A stretch of 64,000 nucleotides of DNA from DASZHJ01 sp035517495 (GCA_035517495.1 DATIYT010000047.1:124001-188000), one strand, 5' to 3'; shown: positions 52,674 through 61,922, counted from the stretch's first letter. Notes: a model not told the origin generated them from the sequence alone. Numbers and translations: made by a program.

Positions 52674-52698
52674 GAGCGCGCGGGCATCTTCGAAAAGA

Positions 52699-52800
52699 CT
52701 AGTTCAGCAGCGACCGGAAGCCCGCGCAAAGCCCTTCGGTAAAGAGCTTCGGCTGTTCCCATAGGGCGAAGTGCCCGCCCTTCGCGACCTTGTTGATCGT
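52699..52800 (-). pseudogene. C-terminal relic of an epoxide-hydrolase-like alpha/beta hydrolase
   Basis: On the minus strand these 34 codons read TINKVAKGGHFALWEQPKLF, then TEGLCAGFRSLLN and a stop. A GGHFA motif with the catalytic His, followed by EQP and a short acidic-to-aromatic tail, is the hallmark C-terminus of epoxide hydrolases and related dehalogenases. The rest of the gene is gone; a piece resembling PTVYVASSFGS upstream (near 52890-52940) may be another fragment. It lacks the nucleophile, so it is a relic. Moderate certainty. Confidence 0.6.
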
Positions 52801-52954
52801 GCTGTTTTCACACAATCAGGGTCGCGAACGGCAGTCAGCGCGGTGTCCGCCCAATGTCTGCAATGCCGCTGACGGCAGACATCGCGCGCCACCCTACGGA
52901 GTTCGCTTGCTCCCAAAAGAGGAAGCCACATACACCGTCGGAGCCGATGCTGTC

Positions 52955-53506
52955 CTAGGCACCAGTGAAAACCGGCAGGCCTTCAATCCGGTCTTCCAAT
53001 GCCTCCGGCCCTTCGGTTGGCAGTGCCACGTAATGATTCAGTGCGCTCTGAATATTGCCTTCCCACATTTCCTTAGGCAGCTCATAGAGCAGTTCTACCG
53101 AATAGCCGTTGGGATCACGGATATAGACGCTGTGCGTCATACCGTGTTCCACCCGACGTTCAAACCTTACGCCGCTGCGTTGCAGGAAAGCGAGCTGGCG
53201 CATCCACGTCTGCCGGTCTGGGAAGCCGATCGCAATATGGCCGATTGCAGAGACCACCGCACCGTCAGGACCCGGCATGGGAAGCGATGGCATCTCTATG
53301 AATGCGATATCGTGATGCCTAAGGCGTCCGCCGCCGTGATCTGCACTGTAGAACTGCATCTTCCGTTCTAATCCCGACGGATCTCCGGCCATGAAATAGC
53401 CGACCTGTTGGAAGCCGAGCATTTCGGTCCAGAAACGATCCGTCTCCTCCATGTTTCGCACATTGATCACTAGATGATTGAGGCCGCAAGGTCGGACGGG
53501 CGTCAT
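52955..53506 (-). CDS. VOC-superfamily protein
   Basis: A 183-residue vicinal-oxygen-chelate protein. It has CGLNHLVINVRNMEETDRFWTEMLGFQ, then HHDIAFIEM and GHIAIGF, with VYIRDPNGYSVELLYELP (metal Glu) near the end. The extended C-terminal ~40 residues are typical of ring-cleavage dioxygenase relatives. It starts at 53506 with CAGGGAGC upstream; an upstream frame to 53569 is unlikely. Function beyond the fold unknown. Confidence 0.86.
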   Translation of the reverse strand: MTPVRPCGLNHLVINVRNMEETDRFWTEMLGFQQVGYFMAGDPSGLERKMQFYSADHGGGRLRHHDIAFIEMPSLPMPGPDGAVVSAIGHIAIGFPDRQTWMRQLAFLQRSGVRFERRVEHGMTHSVYIRDPNGYSVELLYELPKEMWEGNIQSALNHYVALPTEGPEALEDRIEGLPVFTGA

Positions 53507-53744
53507 ACGATTGCTCCCTGTTCGGCAACTCATTGGGCGAACGGTATCGTCCATGTTTACCGCCGACACCGCGGCGGTGCTAAATCTTCACGAGTGTCCC
53601 AGTCAACGACGCTCAGAAGGTAGAGGTTCTCGCTCGTCAGTATGGCCATTGTCAAAAAAATTTCCAATGCCGCTGGCTGGCACGCGCAATCCATTCGGCT
53701 CGTTCGGGCACGCACCCCTTGGCAAACTGGCCCGCCGCCTCGAC

Positions 53745-54989
53745 CTACGCCTCTGCCAGCTCGTTCTTGTAGATCACGCCTCCTTTCATTATGAGCTTCA
53801 GGGTTTGCTCTGGCCTCGCAAGTACCCGAATGTCAGAGAGTGGGTTGCCGTCCACGATCAGCAGGTCGGCGTAGGCCCCTGGCGCCAGTGTGCCGAGCAT
53901 ACCCCTCTGCATCAGAAGCTCCGCGTTCACCACCGTCGCCGAGCGCAGAATATTTACCGGAGAGTCGAGATCTGCGCGTTGCTCGAGCTCCCGGGGTTGC
54001 GACTTTTGTGCTTCCGGCCCCCATAGATCTGTGCCAAGCGCGATCGATACACCGAGATCCCTGGCCCATGCATAGACCTCCTTGCCGCGGTCGATCGTCC
54101 GTCTGAGATTGTCCACGATCGAAGCAGGCAAATTCATTTCGCCGGAAGTCTCGATGCGTTGGGCAAGGGATATGAAGGTTGGATCATAGAATGCACCGGC
54201 TTCGGCCATGCGAGCCATTGTCTCCCGGCTCATGAAGTTGCCGTGCTCGATCGAGCGCACTCCGGCGTCCAGGCATCGCCGGACCGCGTCGTCCGTATAC
54301 GCGTGCGCCATGACATACGTGCCGCGCGCAGCCGCTTCCTCCACGATCGCGACCAGTTCGGCATGCGAGTATTCATAGCGCGTCGGATGCCCCTCGGCCG
54401 GAAAGACGACCCCACCAGATGCGAAGATCTTGAGCTGAGCGGCACCTTTGCGCAATTCCTCCCGCGCCGCTTCACGAACCTTGTCGACACCGTCGGCGAT
54501 GACCGACATCACCGACAAAGGGCTGACGTGGCCACACGGGTCGGTCAGCTCTGCCGGTCTGCGGAAATCGGCACCCCCGCCCGTTTGCGTCAGTGCCCTG
54601 CCCGAATAGAACATGCGCGGACCCACGATCGCGCCGGTCGTGAGCAGGTGTGCAATTGTATAGTCCGCACCACCCGCCTCCCGGATTGTCGTGAAGCCCG
54701 CCATAAGACTGCTGCGCAGATAATTTGTCGCAGCCATAACGAGATCGGCTTGTGGGTAGACGAGGTTCTTGGGGCTGAGCGAAAGGCCGGTGATGTGAGC
54801 ATGGGCATCGATCAGTCCGGGCATCACGGTCCCTCCGGCGACATCGATCACAGAAGCGTCGCCAGCCTCGATCGGATCATGAGTCGCGGCCGCTATACGA
54901 TCATCCTTCACGAGAATGTTGAACGACGGCTGCAGGTCGGATTTGCCGTCCAGAATCACATTGGCATTCTTAAGCAGATAGCCCGGCAT
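53745..54989 (-). CDS. Amidohydrolase-family protein (prolidase/imidazolonepropionase-like)
   Basis: A 414-residue metallo-dependent amidohydrolase. It has VMPGLIDAHAHITG (first metal motif), LKIFASGGV, where this subgroup has the bridging Lys, MAHAYTDDAVRRCLDAGVRSIEHGN, and GTDLWGPE (final metal Asp). The set is that of the Xaa-Pro dipeptidase/imidazolonepropionase-like group of amidohydrolases. Start at 54989, giving MPGYLLKNANVILDGK. Natural substrate unknown. It follows the GFA gene on the same strand. Confidence 0.88.
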   Translation of the reverse strand: MPGYLLKNANVILDGKSDLQPSFNILVKDDRIAAATHDPIEAGDASVIDVAGGTVMPGLIDAHAHITGLSLSPKNLVYPQADLVMAATNYLRSSLMAGFTTIREAGGADYTIAHLLTTGAIVGPRMFYSGRALTQTGGGADFRRPAELTDPCGHVSPLSVMSVIADGVDKVREAAREELRKGAAQLKIFASGGVVFPAEGHPTRYEYSHAELVAIVEEAAARGTYVMAHAYTDDAVRRCLDAGVRSIEHGNFMSRETMARMAEAGAFYDPTFISLAQRIETSGEMNLPASIVDNLRRTIDRGKEVYAWARDLGVSIALGTDLWGPEAQKSQPRELEQRADLDSPVNILRSATVVNAELLMQRGMLGTLAPGAYADLLIVDGNPLSDIRVLARPEQTLKLIMKGGVIYKNELAEA

Positions 54990-55070
54990 CAGCCGCCTCC
55001 AATCTCGTGGGGAGCCGCGTGCGTGCGTCGCCATCGAAAGAGGAACGCCAGATCAGGTGTTGGCATGTTC

Positions 55071-55610
55071 TCATGTCCGACGCAACGTGACACCGGAGAA
55101 GATATTACCGAGGGCTGCACGCTGCCAATACGCTTGCGGTGCTTTCGCTCGCATGATCCGGCGACGCTCCAAGCTCTCAGCCGACCAGACCGCGTCGAGA
55201 TCGTAGAATTGAGGAACAGCTTTCGCGCCGGGCGGCAGCGTCACCCAGGGCTGCTTGGAGGAGGTGTAGATGTGGATGTCCGGCGGACAGAGATCGGGGT
55301 TATCCATGGTGCCGACACGCACGAACCGCATCACGGGGCCGGCTTGCGGGTAGTTGCTCCAAACCGCAATCCGGCAGGTTGGGCAGCGGGCGATCCTCTG
55401 ACCCCTGCGGCTCGCCGACGGCGTCAGGACGATTTCGGGCTCATTGGCGGTATGCACGACGCGATCGGCTTCGTAGACAGCATTGAGCGCATGCACGGTG
55501 CCGGTTTCTCGCTGGCACCAACGACAATGGCAGGCATGGACAATCATTGGCGTTCCGATCAGACGATATCGGACCTGCCGGCACGTGCATCCGCCTTCCA
55601 TGTTCTCCAT
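55071..55610 (-). CDS. GFA/CENP-V-fold zinc protein
   Basis: A 179-residue protein of the glutathione-dependent formaldehyde-activating (GFA) family. Zinc-binding Cys motifs are CTCRQVRYR, ACHCRWCQRETG and ARCPTCRIAVWSNY, in the family order. Function in vivo of the family is uncertain; GFA itself speeds hydroxymethyl-glutathione formation. I set the start at 55610 with GGAGCCGAAG upstream; 55622 or a few residues later are possible. It precedes the amidohydrolase gene by about 80 bases, so they may be co-transcribed. Confidence 0.88.
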   Translation of the reverse strand: MENMEGGCTCRQVRYRLIGTPMIVHACHCRWCQRETGTVHALNAVYEADRVVHTANEPEIVLTPSASRRGQRIARCPTCRIAVWSNYPQAGPVMRFVRVGTMDNPDLCPPDIHIYTSSKQPWVTLPPGAKAVPQFYDLDAVWSAESLERRRIMRAKAPQAYWQRAALGNIFSGVTLRRT

Positions 55611-55980
55611 CTTCGGCTCCATCCAGTGATATTTATTTAGTTTGGGTTCGCCCGCGCGAACGACCATCGACCCAGGTCAATTTGTTCGTTGTCCAGCGCT
55701 TGAAAATCCACCGATCAGCCGCGCCAAGAGGAGGTTATCGCTGCACGTCGCAGAATGGAATGGACCGGCCGCGCTCCTGTCCGACCAACTCCCATGAACG
55801 TCCCGCCACGCCTGATCGGGATTGAAGCATGGCGACGCGCTTTGTGGCTCGTGCGTGGCTTTTGCCTGGGTACGATTTAAGGCAGGTCCCACCGGCTTGC
55901 GCGAAGCGATGAGTGGCGGCGGCTCGATCAAGCGAGCACAAAACTGACATCCGAAGCCCTATTCGGGCAGACTGGGAAGC
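55611..55980. other. Intergenic region between GFA and gltS
   Basis: About 360 bases between divergent genes. An 84-codon minus-strand frame is open but has no family resemblance. It should hold promoters of gltS and of the GFA gene. Confidence 0.4.
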
Positions 55981-57186
55981 ATGTCTTCAGTGATCGCGCT
56001 GCCTTTCCTTCCCTCAGTGCTTGCCGCCTGCGTCGTACTGGCGCTTGGACGACTGCTGGGACAGCGGGTGGGATTGCTGGCGCGCTTCAGCATTCCCGCT
56101 CCGATCATCGGCGGTTTGGCCTTCGCGGTTTTGGTGCTGCTCGGGGAGCATGCCATCGGCTACGAGCTGACGCTCGACACGGCCGCAAGATCGCCGTTGT
56201 TGCTGATCTTCTTCGCCATGATTGGGCTTACAGCCGACCTTACGCTGCTGCGATCGGGCGGTGCCCGTCTGGCGCGTTTTCTTGTCGCCTTATTCCCTTT
56301 CTTGGTCATGCAGAACCTCCTTGGAGTGGCCATGGCGTACCTGCTCGGCTTCCACCCCGTGCTCGGCTTGATCACCGGCTCGATTACGCTCGTGGGCGGG
56401 CACGGCACGGGTGCCGCCTACGCCCAACGATTCGCCGAGGAGCATGACATCTTGGGTCTGATGGGACTCACCATGACCTCAGCGACGCTCGGCCTCGTCA
56501 TCGGCGGCATCATCGGCGGCCCGGTTGCGGAGCGTCTGATCCGGCGGCTCCACCGCGCAGACGCCCCGGCGACCGAAGATGGCGGCGTAATCGGCGGCCC
56601 CACGAGCACGCCGGTCACGATGCTGTCGTTCACCGCATCGCTCGGCGCCGGTTTAGCAGCGGTATTCGCGGGTCAGGCGATCGGCGAGGTATTGAAAGGC
56701 AGCGGGGTAACGGTGCCGGATTTCCTGTGGTGCCTGATAGTCGGACTCATTATCCGCAACGGCGGTGCCGCCCTTGGCGCCCGGCTGCATGATGCTGCAT
56801 CCGAGCTCATCGGCTCGGTTTGCCTCTCGATATTTCTGGCGTGGACGATGATGACATTGGACCTCGACAGCGTCATCGCCGTTGCCGGGCCGTTGCTACT
56901 GATCTTCCTGGCGCAGACTGTGTTGGTGACCGCGTGGGCCCGCTACATCGTATTCAGGATCCTCGGACGCGACTACGAGGCCGCCATCATCTCTGGCGCC
57001 TTCTGCGGCTTCGCCATGGGTGCCACGGCGACCGCGGTCGCCAATATGCAGGCGCTCACCCGCCACCACGGCCCTGCGCCGCAGGCCTTTGTGGTCGTGC
57101 CGCTGGTCGGGGCATTCTTTATCGACTTGATGAACCTCGCGGTGCTGACTGTATTCCTCTTGCCTGGATTCATCGTGGGACGATGA
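55981..57186 (+). CDS. gltS: Sodium/glutamate symporter GltS
   Basis: A 401-residue membrane protein with two five-helix repeats of the ESS family. The conserved pore loops are seen as GSITLVGGHGTGAAYAQRF in the first half and GFAMGATATAVANMQALTRHHGPAPQAFVVVPLVGAFFIDLMN in the second. It takes up glutamate with sodium. Start at 55981 after TGGGAAGC. Length agrees with E. coli GltS (401). Confidence 0.93.
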   Translation: MSSVIALPFLPSVLAACVVLALGRLLGQRVGLLARFSIPAPIIGGLAFAVLVLLGEHAIGYELTLDTAARSPLLLIFFAMIGLTADLTLLRSGGARLARFLVALFPFLVMQNLLGVAMAYLLGFHPVLGLITGSITLVGGHGTGAAYAQRFAEEHDILGLMGLTMTSATLGLVIGGIIGGPVAERLIRRLHRADAPATEDGGVIGGPTSTPVTMLSFTASLGAGLAAVFAGQAIGEVLKGSGVTVPDFLWCLIVGLIIRNGGAALGARLHDAASELIGSVCLSIFLAWTMMTLDLDSVIAVAGPLLLIFLAQTVLVTAWARYIVFRILGRDYEAAIISGAFCGFAMGATATAVANMQALTRHHGPAPQAFVVVPLVGAFFIDLMNLAVLTVFLLPGFIVGR

Positions 57187-57352
57187 ATGCAAAAGGAAGC
57201 CCTTGCTTGCTGCGAGGGCTCGTACGGGACCTCCCATGTCGAACGAGTCATCGAGGGTGTCCGGGGTGAACGCACGCACATCCGCTCTTGCACCGCCAAG
57301 CGGGCATTATTCGCCATGATCGCTAGGTCTGAGATGGTGCCAAAAGGAGAGC

Positions 57353-58984
57353 TCAACCTCTGAGTTGGTCAAGCACCTCTTGGAGAATTGCAATCGCTTG
57401 CGATCTGTCCTGCTTCGAGAGGTCCACAAGGACCCTGAGGCCGTCACGCTCCTGAAGCACGACTCTCCCGGTCTGGATCAGTTCATTGTAGGTGCCGACG
57501 ACCTTGTACGTGCTGACCGGCCGCAAGAAACCCTTGACGGAGATCGGCGGCTGCTCCTCGGTCAGCACGATGTCCTGAACGAGGGCATTGGTCTCGTGTG
57601 CCAGCAGGATGCCGCCCGGCTCTGCCGATGTCTGGAGCCGCGCCGCCAAATTCACCTCGTTGCCGATGATCGTGTAGTCCATGCGGTCCTGGCTGCCGAA
57701 GTTGCCGACGGTGCAGAAGCCCGTGCTGATTCCCATCCGGATCCGAAACGGTCGCTCCAGTCCCCGATCACGCCACTGCTGCTCGAGTTCTCGCATCCGG
57801 CGCTGCATAGCGATCGCCATCGTGACGCAGGCCTTTGCGTCCTCCTTCACGCCGCGGGTCTCTGGATCGCCAAAAAAAAGCAGCATGGCGTCGCCGATAT
57901 ACTTGTCGATGGTGGCGCCATGTTCGAGCGCAATGACGGACATTTCGGTGAGGTAGTGGTTGAGGACCTGAGTCAGCTCCTCGGATTCGAGGTTGTCCGT
58001 GGTCTCCGTGAAAGCTGCGATGTCCGAGAAGAAGACGGTTAGCTTCTTTCGCCGGGCGGCGATTTCGACTTGCTGCTCACCCGAGAAGATGGAGCGGTAG
58101 ATCTGCGGTGACAGATACTTGGACAGTTTCGACGAGAGCGCCTCGAGCACGCGGTTTTTCTCGTTTACGAGCGCGTTAGCCGCCTCCGTAAGCTGCTTTG
58201 CTTCGAGGAGGCGCTGTTCCGCCTGCTTCTCCTCGGTGATGTCCGTCATGATCGTCACGACGCCACCCGCATCAACCCGGCGGCGAAGGATCCTGTAGAC
58301 GCGGCCGTCGGGGGCCCGATCCTCGAAGCTTTTGCCTGAGGGGTTGCGCAGGCTCTCCACGCGCCTCGCCACCATCGCATCGACATCACCCTCGCCGTAG
58401 TAGCCGTGCTCGGCCAGGAATCGCAGGAGGGCGGGATAGGGTTGGCCCGGATCGAGCAAACCGGCGGGCACTGGATACATCTCTCGAAAGCGACTGTTGC
58501 AGAAGACGATGTTCAGATCGTCGTCCGTATAGGCGAGCGCCCCCGGCATGTTGTCGAGCGCCACATGAAACCGCGCCTCGTTCCGCGCCAGCTCCGCCTC
58601 GGCCTGCTTCTGCTCGGTGATGTCCGTCATGATCGTCACGACACCACCCGCGTCGACCCGGCGGCGCAGTACACGGTAGACACGACCATCGGGGGCCCGA
58701 TCCTCGAAGCTCTTGCCCGAGGGGTTGCGCAGGCTCTCCACGCGCCTCGCTACCAACGCGTCGACGTCACCCTCGCCATAGTAGCCGTGCTCGGCCAGGA
58801 ATCGCAGGAACGCAGGATAGGGTCGCCCCGGCTCAAGCAACGCGGCCGGCACCGGGTACATCTCCCTGAAGCGATTGTTGCAAAAGATGATATTCAGCTC
58901 GTCGTCCGTGTAGGCGAGCGCGCCCGGCATGTTGTCGAGCGCGATTTGCAGCCGCGTATCGAACGACCTCTTTGCGAGCGCCAC
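57353..58984 (-). CDS. Adenylate cyclase (class III) with two tandem PAS domains
   Basis: A 543-residue signalling protein. Residues ~14-125 and ~141-252 are two PAS/PAC domains that are about 91% identical. A coiled region (residues ~253-300) leads to a class III cyclase domain (~305-500): metal Asp in VFFSDIAAFTE and in DKYIGDAMLLFFGD, and MDYTIIGNEVNLAARL. The Lys in DKYIGD and the Asp in MDYTIIGN form the pair that selects adenine, so the product should be cAMP. No membrane helix: a soluble sensor. The start is GTG at 58984 with GGGAGG 9 bases upstream. Downstream is divergent gltS; no link is implied. Confidence 0.92.
   Translation of the reverse strand: MALAKRSFDTRLQIALDNMPGALAYTDDELNIIFCNNRFREMYPVPAALLEPGRPYPAFLRFLAEHGYYGEGDVDALVARRVESLRNPSGKSFEDRAPDGRVYRVLRRRVDAGGVVTIMTDITEQKQAEAELARNEARFHVALDNMPGALAYTDDDLNIVFCNSRFREMYPVPAGLLDPGQPYPALLRFLAEHGYYGEGDVDAMVARRVESLRNPSGKSFEDRAPDGRVYRILRRRVDAGGVVTIMTDITEEKQAEQRLLEAKQLTEAANALVNEKNRVLEALSSKLSKYLSPQIYRSIFSGEQQVEIAARRKKLTVFFSDIAAFTETTDNLESEELTQVLNHYLTEMSVIALEHGATIDKYIGDAMLLFFGDPETRGVKEDAKACVTMAIAMQRRMRELEQQWRDRGLERPFRIRMGISTGFCTVGNFGSQDRMDYTIIGNEVNLAARLQTSAEPGGILLAHETNALVQDIVLTEEQPPISVKGFLRPVSTYKVVGTYNELIQTGRVVLQERDGLRVLVDLSKQDRSQAIAILQEVLDQLRG
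58228..58945 (-). repeat. Tandem duplication inside the cyclase gene (two PAS-coding units)
   Basis: Two direct repeats of 381-base period encode the two PAS domains: unit 1 58565-58945 and unit 2 from 58564 down to about 58228. In ~115 aligned residues I count about 11 differences, most conservative (Glu/Asp, Ile/Val). This shows a recent in-frame duplication or ongoing gene conversion within one gene. Confidence 0.88.
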
Positions 58985-59039
58985 GCCTGCGAACCTCCCG
59001 CGAAGCCGACGCTGTTCCCGGCGACTAACCCTATCTCAA

Positions 59040-60140
59040 TCAAGCGTCGTAGTGATAGTGCCTGACCGCTTCCTCGTTCCAGTCGATTCCCGCGCCCGGC
59101 CGGTCTGGGATGCTGATGCGACTGTCGGCGACCATGTAGGGCTCAGCCAAGATCGGATTTGCCCAGTCCTGCCATTCAAGCCAATGCGCGGTTTCCGTGA
59201 CCCGCATCAGGTGCGCCGCGAATTCCGGGTAGAGATGCGTGGACATCTCGATCCCGGCGCCGCCAGCAACCGCTGCCGACCGGAGCCAGCCGGTGACCCC
59301 GCCGATCCGCATGAGGTCCGGCATGAAATAATCGCCTGCCCCCAACGCAAGAGCTTGGTACAGCGCACGCGGTCCGTAAAAGTTCTCCCCGAGCTGAACG
59401 GGCGTCCGCAGTTCCTTCGCGAGTTGGGCGTAGCCCTTGAGGTTGGTGTAGGTGATCGGCTCCTCGAGCCAATAGAGTCCTTCCCCGTCGAGCGCGTGGC
59501 ATCGATGCAGTGCGTCGCCCAGGCTTAAACCTTGATTGAAATCGACCATCAGCTTGATGTCGTCTCCGGCCGCGGCTCGTACGGCTTTGATTGCTTCGAG
59601 ATCATCAGCGAGGTGTTCGCGGCCCAAACGCAATTTGAGGCCCTTGAACCCGCCCTCTGCGACGAGCGCACCCGCCTCGTCGCCGAGGGTTGCGACATCG
59701 GTCAGCCAGAGTCCGTTGCTGTTGTAGGCGGGGACCGATCCCAGTGAGCCGCCAAGCAGCGCCGCGAGTGGCATTCCCGCCGCTTTGGCAAGCGCATCCC
59801 AGGCGGCCATGTCGAGACCCGACACGGCGATCAGCGAGACGCCTTCGTACCCGATCAGATTGAGCGCTCGATGACCTCTTTGGAAGTCGTCGATCGGCCG
59901 GATCGGTTTGCCCACCCGATCTCCGGCGAGATCGCGAATGGCCGATATTATGTAGCGCATGGACTGCCTCAGGTAGGGCTCAAGATAGCTGCGTCCCACG
60001 ATCCCTTCCTCAGTCTGGAGATCGATCAGAATCACAGGCCATTGATCGAAGCGGCCGACCTTCGAGACAACGGGGCGTCGGAGCGGAATGAGCACCGACC
60101 TGAGGCTGACCGATCTGAATGTGAGCTTTTCGGCAATCAT
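59040..60140 (-). CDS. Mandelate racemase/muconate lactonizing enzyme-family protein
   Basis: A 366-residue enolase-superfamily enzyme. The catalytic elements are KGLKLRLG with Lys-x-Lys-like bases, VDFNQG (metal Asp), WLEEPI (metal Glu), QLGENFYG (metal Glu) and MSTHLYPEF with the acid/base His. These fit mandelate-racemase-type activity on an acid sugar or hydroxyacid. Start at 60140. It is read divergently from the TetR gene, which may control it. Natural substrate unknown. Confidence 0.9.
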   Translation of the reverse strand: MIAEKLTFRSVSLRSVLIPLRRPVVSKVGRFDQWPVILIDLQTEEGIVGRSYLEPYLRQSMRYIISAIRDLAGDRVGKPIRPIDDFQRGHRALNLIGYEGVSLIAVSGLDMAAWDALAKAAGMPLAALLGGSLGSVPAYNSNGLWLTDVATLGDEAGALVAEGGFKGLKLRLGREHLADDLEAIKAVRAAAGDDIKLMVDFNQGLSLGDALHRCHALDGEGLYWLEEPITYTNLKGYAQLAKELRTPVQLGENFYGPRALYQALALGAGDYFMPDLMRIGGVTGWLRSAAVAGGAGIEMSTHLYPEFAAHLMRVTETAHWLEWQDWANPILAEPYMVADSRISIPDRPGAGIDWNEEAVRHYHYDA

Positions 60141-60155
60141 GGGCGCGCCTCCCAG

Positions 60156-60180
60156 CAGATCCTGATGCCTGTGCGATCTG
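60156..60180. promoter_or_regulatory. Inverted repeat in the divergent enolase-family/TetR promoter gap
   Basis: Perfect arms CAGATC and GATCTG with 13 bases between. The 101-base gap separates two divergent genes, one a TetR regulator, so a self-regulating operator is expected here. An 8-base palindrome AGTATACT lies at 60215-60222. Both are candidates; no operator motif is known to me for this family. Confidence 0.4.
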
Positions 60181-60241
60181 ATACCGCGGGAGCGTGGCTG
60201 TAAATTCACTGAGCAGTATACTTTCGCCGAGAGTAGTACCG

Positions 60242-60808
60242 ATGCCAAGATCAGCAAAAAACACCCGCCAGCGTATCCTCGACGAGGCTTACAGGCTTTT
60301 CCGCCGGAAGGGCTTTGCCCGCGTGAGCATGGAGGAAATTGCGAGCGCAGCAGGTGTCACCAAGCGCACGCTCTACTATCACTTCGAGAGCAAGGACACA
60401 TTGTTGGCTGCGGTGCTTGAGGATCAACATCGCCTGGCGCTGGCGGCGTTCCACACCTTTGGCGATCGCCTCTCGGGATCCCCTCGAGCGATTATCGACG
60501 GTCTGTTTGCGGAACTCGGCGCCTGGACTACAAAGCCCCGATGGTCCGGTTCCGGTTTTACGCGTCTGGTCGTGGAGCTTGCCGACCTGCCAGGTCACCC
60601 AGCGCGGCTTATCGCCCGCCGCCACAAGACCATGATGGAAGCGCAGTTGGCGGAGCTGCTGGCTCGGGCGCGGCTAAGCTCGCCACGCGAACGCGCACGC
60701 GAAATCTGGTTGCTGGCCGAAGGTGCGATTTCCATGATGCTTGTCCACGGAGACCGCCGTTACATCGCAGCGGCTGCCGCGGCGGCGAAACGGCTCCTCG
60801 ATCAATGA
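60242..60808 (+). CDS. TetR-family transcriptional regulator
   Basis: A 188-residue repressor-type protein. The HTH is in ILDEAYRLFRRKGFARVSMEEIASAAGVTKRTLYYHFESKDTLL, a textbook TetR N-terminus; the C-terminal helices bind the inducer. Start ATG at 60242. Divergent from the mandelate racemase-like gene, a usual regulator/target arrangement. Confidence 0.92.
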   Translation: MPRSAKNTRQRILDEAYRLFRRKGFARVSMEEIASAAGVTKRTLYYHFESKDTLLAAVLEDQHRLALAAFHTFGDRLSGSPRAIIDGLFAELGAWTTKPRWSGSGFTRLVVELADLPGHPARLIARRHKTMMEAQLAELLARARLSSPRERAREIWLLAEGAISMMLVHGDRRYIAAAAAAAKRLLDQ

Positions 60809-60926
60809 AGAGGGGAGCCGCCGCATCGTTCCTTCAACGAGTCAAGAGTTCATCGGGTGCAAGAAGAAAGTGGTAGTACCTCATTTCGCGATCTGGTTGC
60901 CACGGTTGGGCCGGTAGGAGGCTTTC

Positions 60927-61562
60927 TTGCGGATGGTGTTTGCGATTGCTCTCGTGCTGAGCTTTCTCAGCGGTTGCGGGAGACATGACGGGGAGAGATC
61001 TCGAGAGACGCCGACATCACGCCATCTCTATAGCCCCAACGGCGAGCCACTCAACGGTGGTCCGCTGGGTCAGCCAAGCTGTGAAGAGGCGATGAAACGG
61101 TGGTTCGACCGCGTCGATACCAATCAAGATGGCGTTATCGACCTAAACGAATACATGGCCGACGCGCGTCGCCAATTCGCGGCAATGGATATCGACAAGA
61201 CCGGCGTCATTACATCCGATGAATTGAGCCGCTATCGCGCGACCTACGACACGGCGTCAGTGCCAGGACCGGCAGCGGAGGGGTCGCAAAGTTCCGCGCA
61301 GGGGGCTCCATACCAGCGCGGAGCGCAGCGGAAGCAGGGCGGCACGCAGTCCCGCAATTCGCCCTCCGCGGGCGGTCGCACGAACCTCGATACCGATGAA
61401 CCCGATCCAGTCATGGCTGCCGATGTTCACCTCCAGTTCAAAGTCACCCTGGCAGATTTTCTGTCTTATGCGGAGCGCGAGTTTAACGAACTTAATGGCA
61501 AGCACGATGGTCGCCTCACGAAGGCCGAAGCACTGACTCTGTGCCAAAGTCATCAACGGTAG
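60927..61562 (+). CDS. EF-hand lipoprotein
   Basis: A 211-residue exported protein with a lipobox (LSGC, Cys at residue ~17 from the TTG start) after a short hydrophobic signal. Residues ~65-110 hold two EF-hand calcium loops: DTNQDGVIDLNEYM and DIDKTGVITSDELS, the second slightly atypical. A Gly/Ser/Gln-rich linker and a further degenerate loop (LNGKHDGRLTKAEAL) follow. The start is uncertain: TAGGAGG favours the TTG at 60927, while an ATG lies two codons later. Probably anchored to a membrane, binding calcium. Confidence 0.8.
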   Translation: MRMVFAIALVLSFLSGCGRHDGERSRETPTSRHLYSPNGEPLNGGPLGQPSCEEAMKRWFDRVDTNQDGVIDLNEYMADARRQFAAMDIDKTGVITSDELSRYRATYDTASVPGPAAEGSQSSAQGAPYQRGAQRKQGGTQSRNSPSAGGRTNLDTDEPDPVMAADVHLQFKVTLADFLSYAEREFNELNGKHDGRLTKAEALTLCQSHQR

Positions 61563-61691
61563 TTTCCACTTGTCGGCGTCAGGTCAGCTCACGCGCATCT
61601 AGCAGACATTCCTGGGCGCTTTCTGCAGGTCCCTTCGGTGCCAATAATAGAGATTAGCCACCGGTGCTCGGTGCCAGCCTCAGCACGCCGA

Positions 61692-61922
61692 TCAAAAGTC
61701 GATATTGCCCCTCTGGTGCTGGTCAAAGAGAAAGCCGCCGAGCAATCCGGCACCGGCGCCAACAGCCGCACCCAAAGCGGCGTTGCCGCCAATCGCACCC
61801 AGAGCAGCGCCACCCGCCGCACCTATCGCGGTGCCGCTCACTGCGCGCGACCCCGTCGTCTCGCCGCATCCGGCCAGCGCCAATCCCGCGACCAGTGCCA
61901 GAGTGATTGCCTTAAATCTCAT
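61692..61922 (-). CDS. Glycine-zipper lipoprotein
   Basis: A 76-residue protein: lipobox LAGC near residue 16-19 (ALAGLALAGCGE pattern), then GTAIGAAGGAALGAIGGNAALGAAVGAGAGLLGG, a glycine zipper of repeated GxxxG, and a short charged end. Such proteins oligomerise in the outer membrane. Start at 61922. It lies 19 bases downstream of the Rap1a/Tai-like gene, on the same strand. Confidence 0.85.
   Translation of the reverse strand: MRFKAITLALVAGLALAGCGETTGSRAVSGTAIGAAGGAALGAIGGNAALGAAVGAGAGLLGGFLFDQHQRGNIDF

Noticed and set aside
54159..55640. A 493-codon plus-strand open frame
   Set aside because: Antisense to the amidohydrolase and GFA genes, both supported by motifs.
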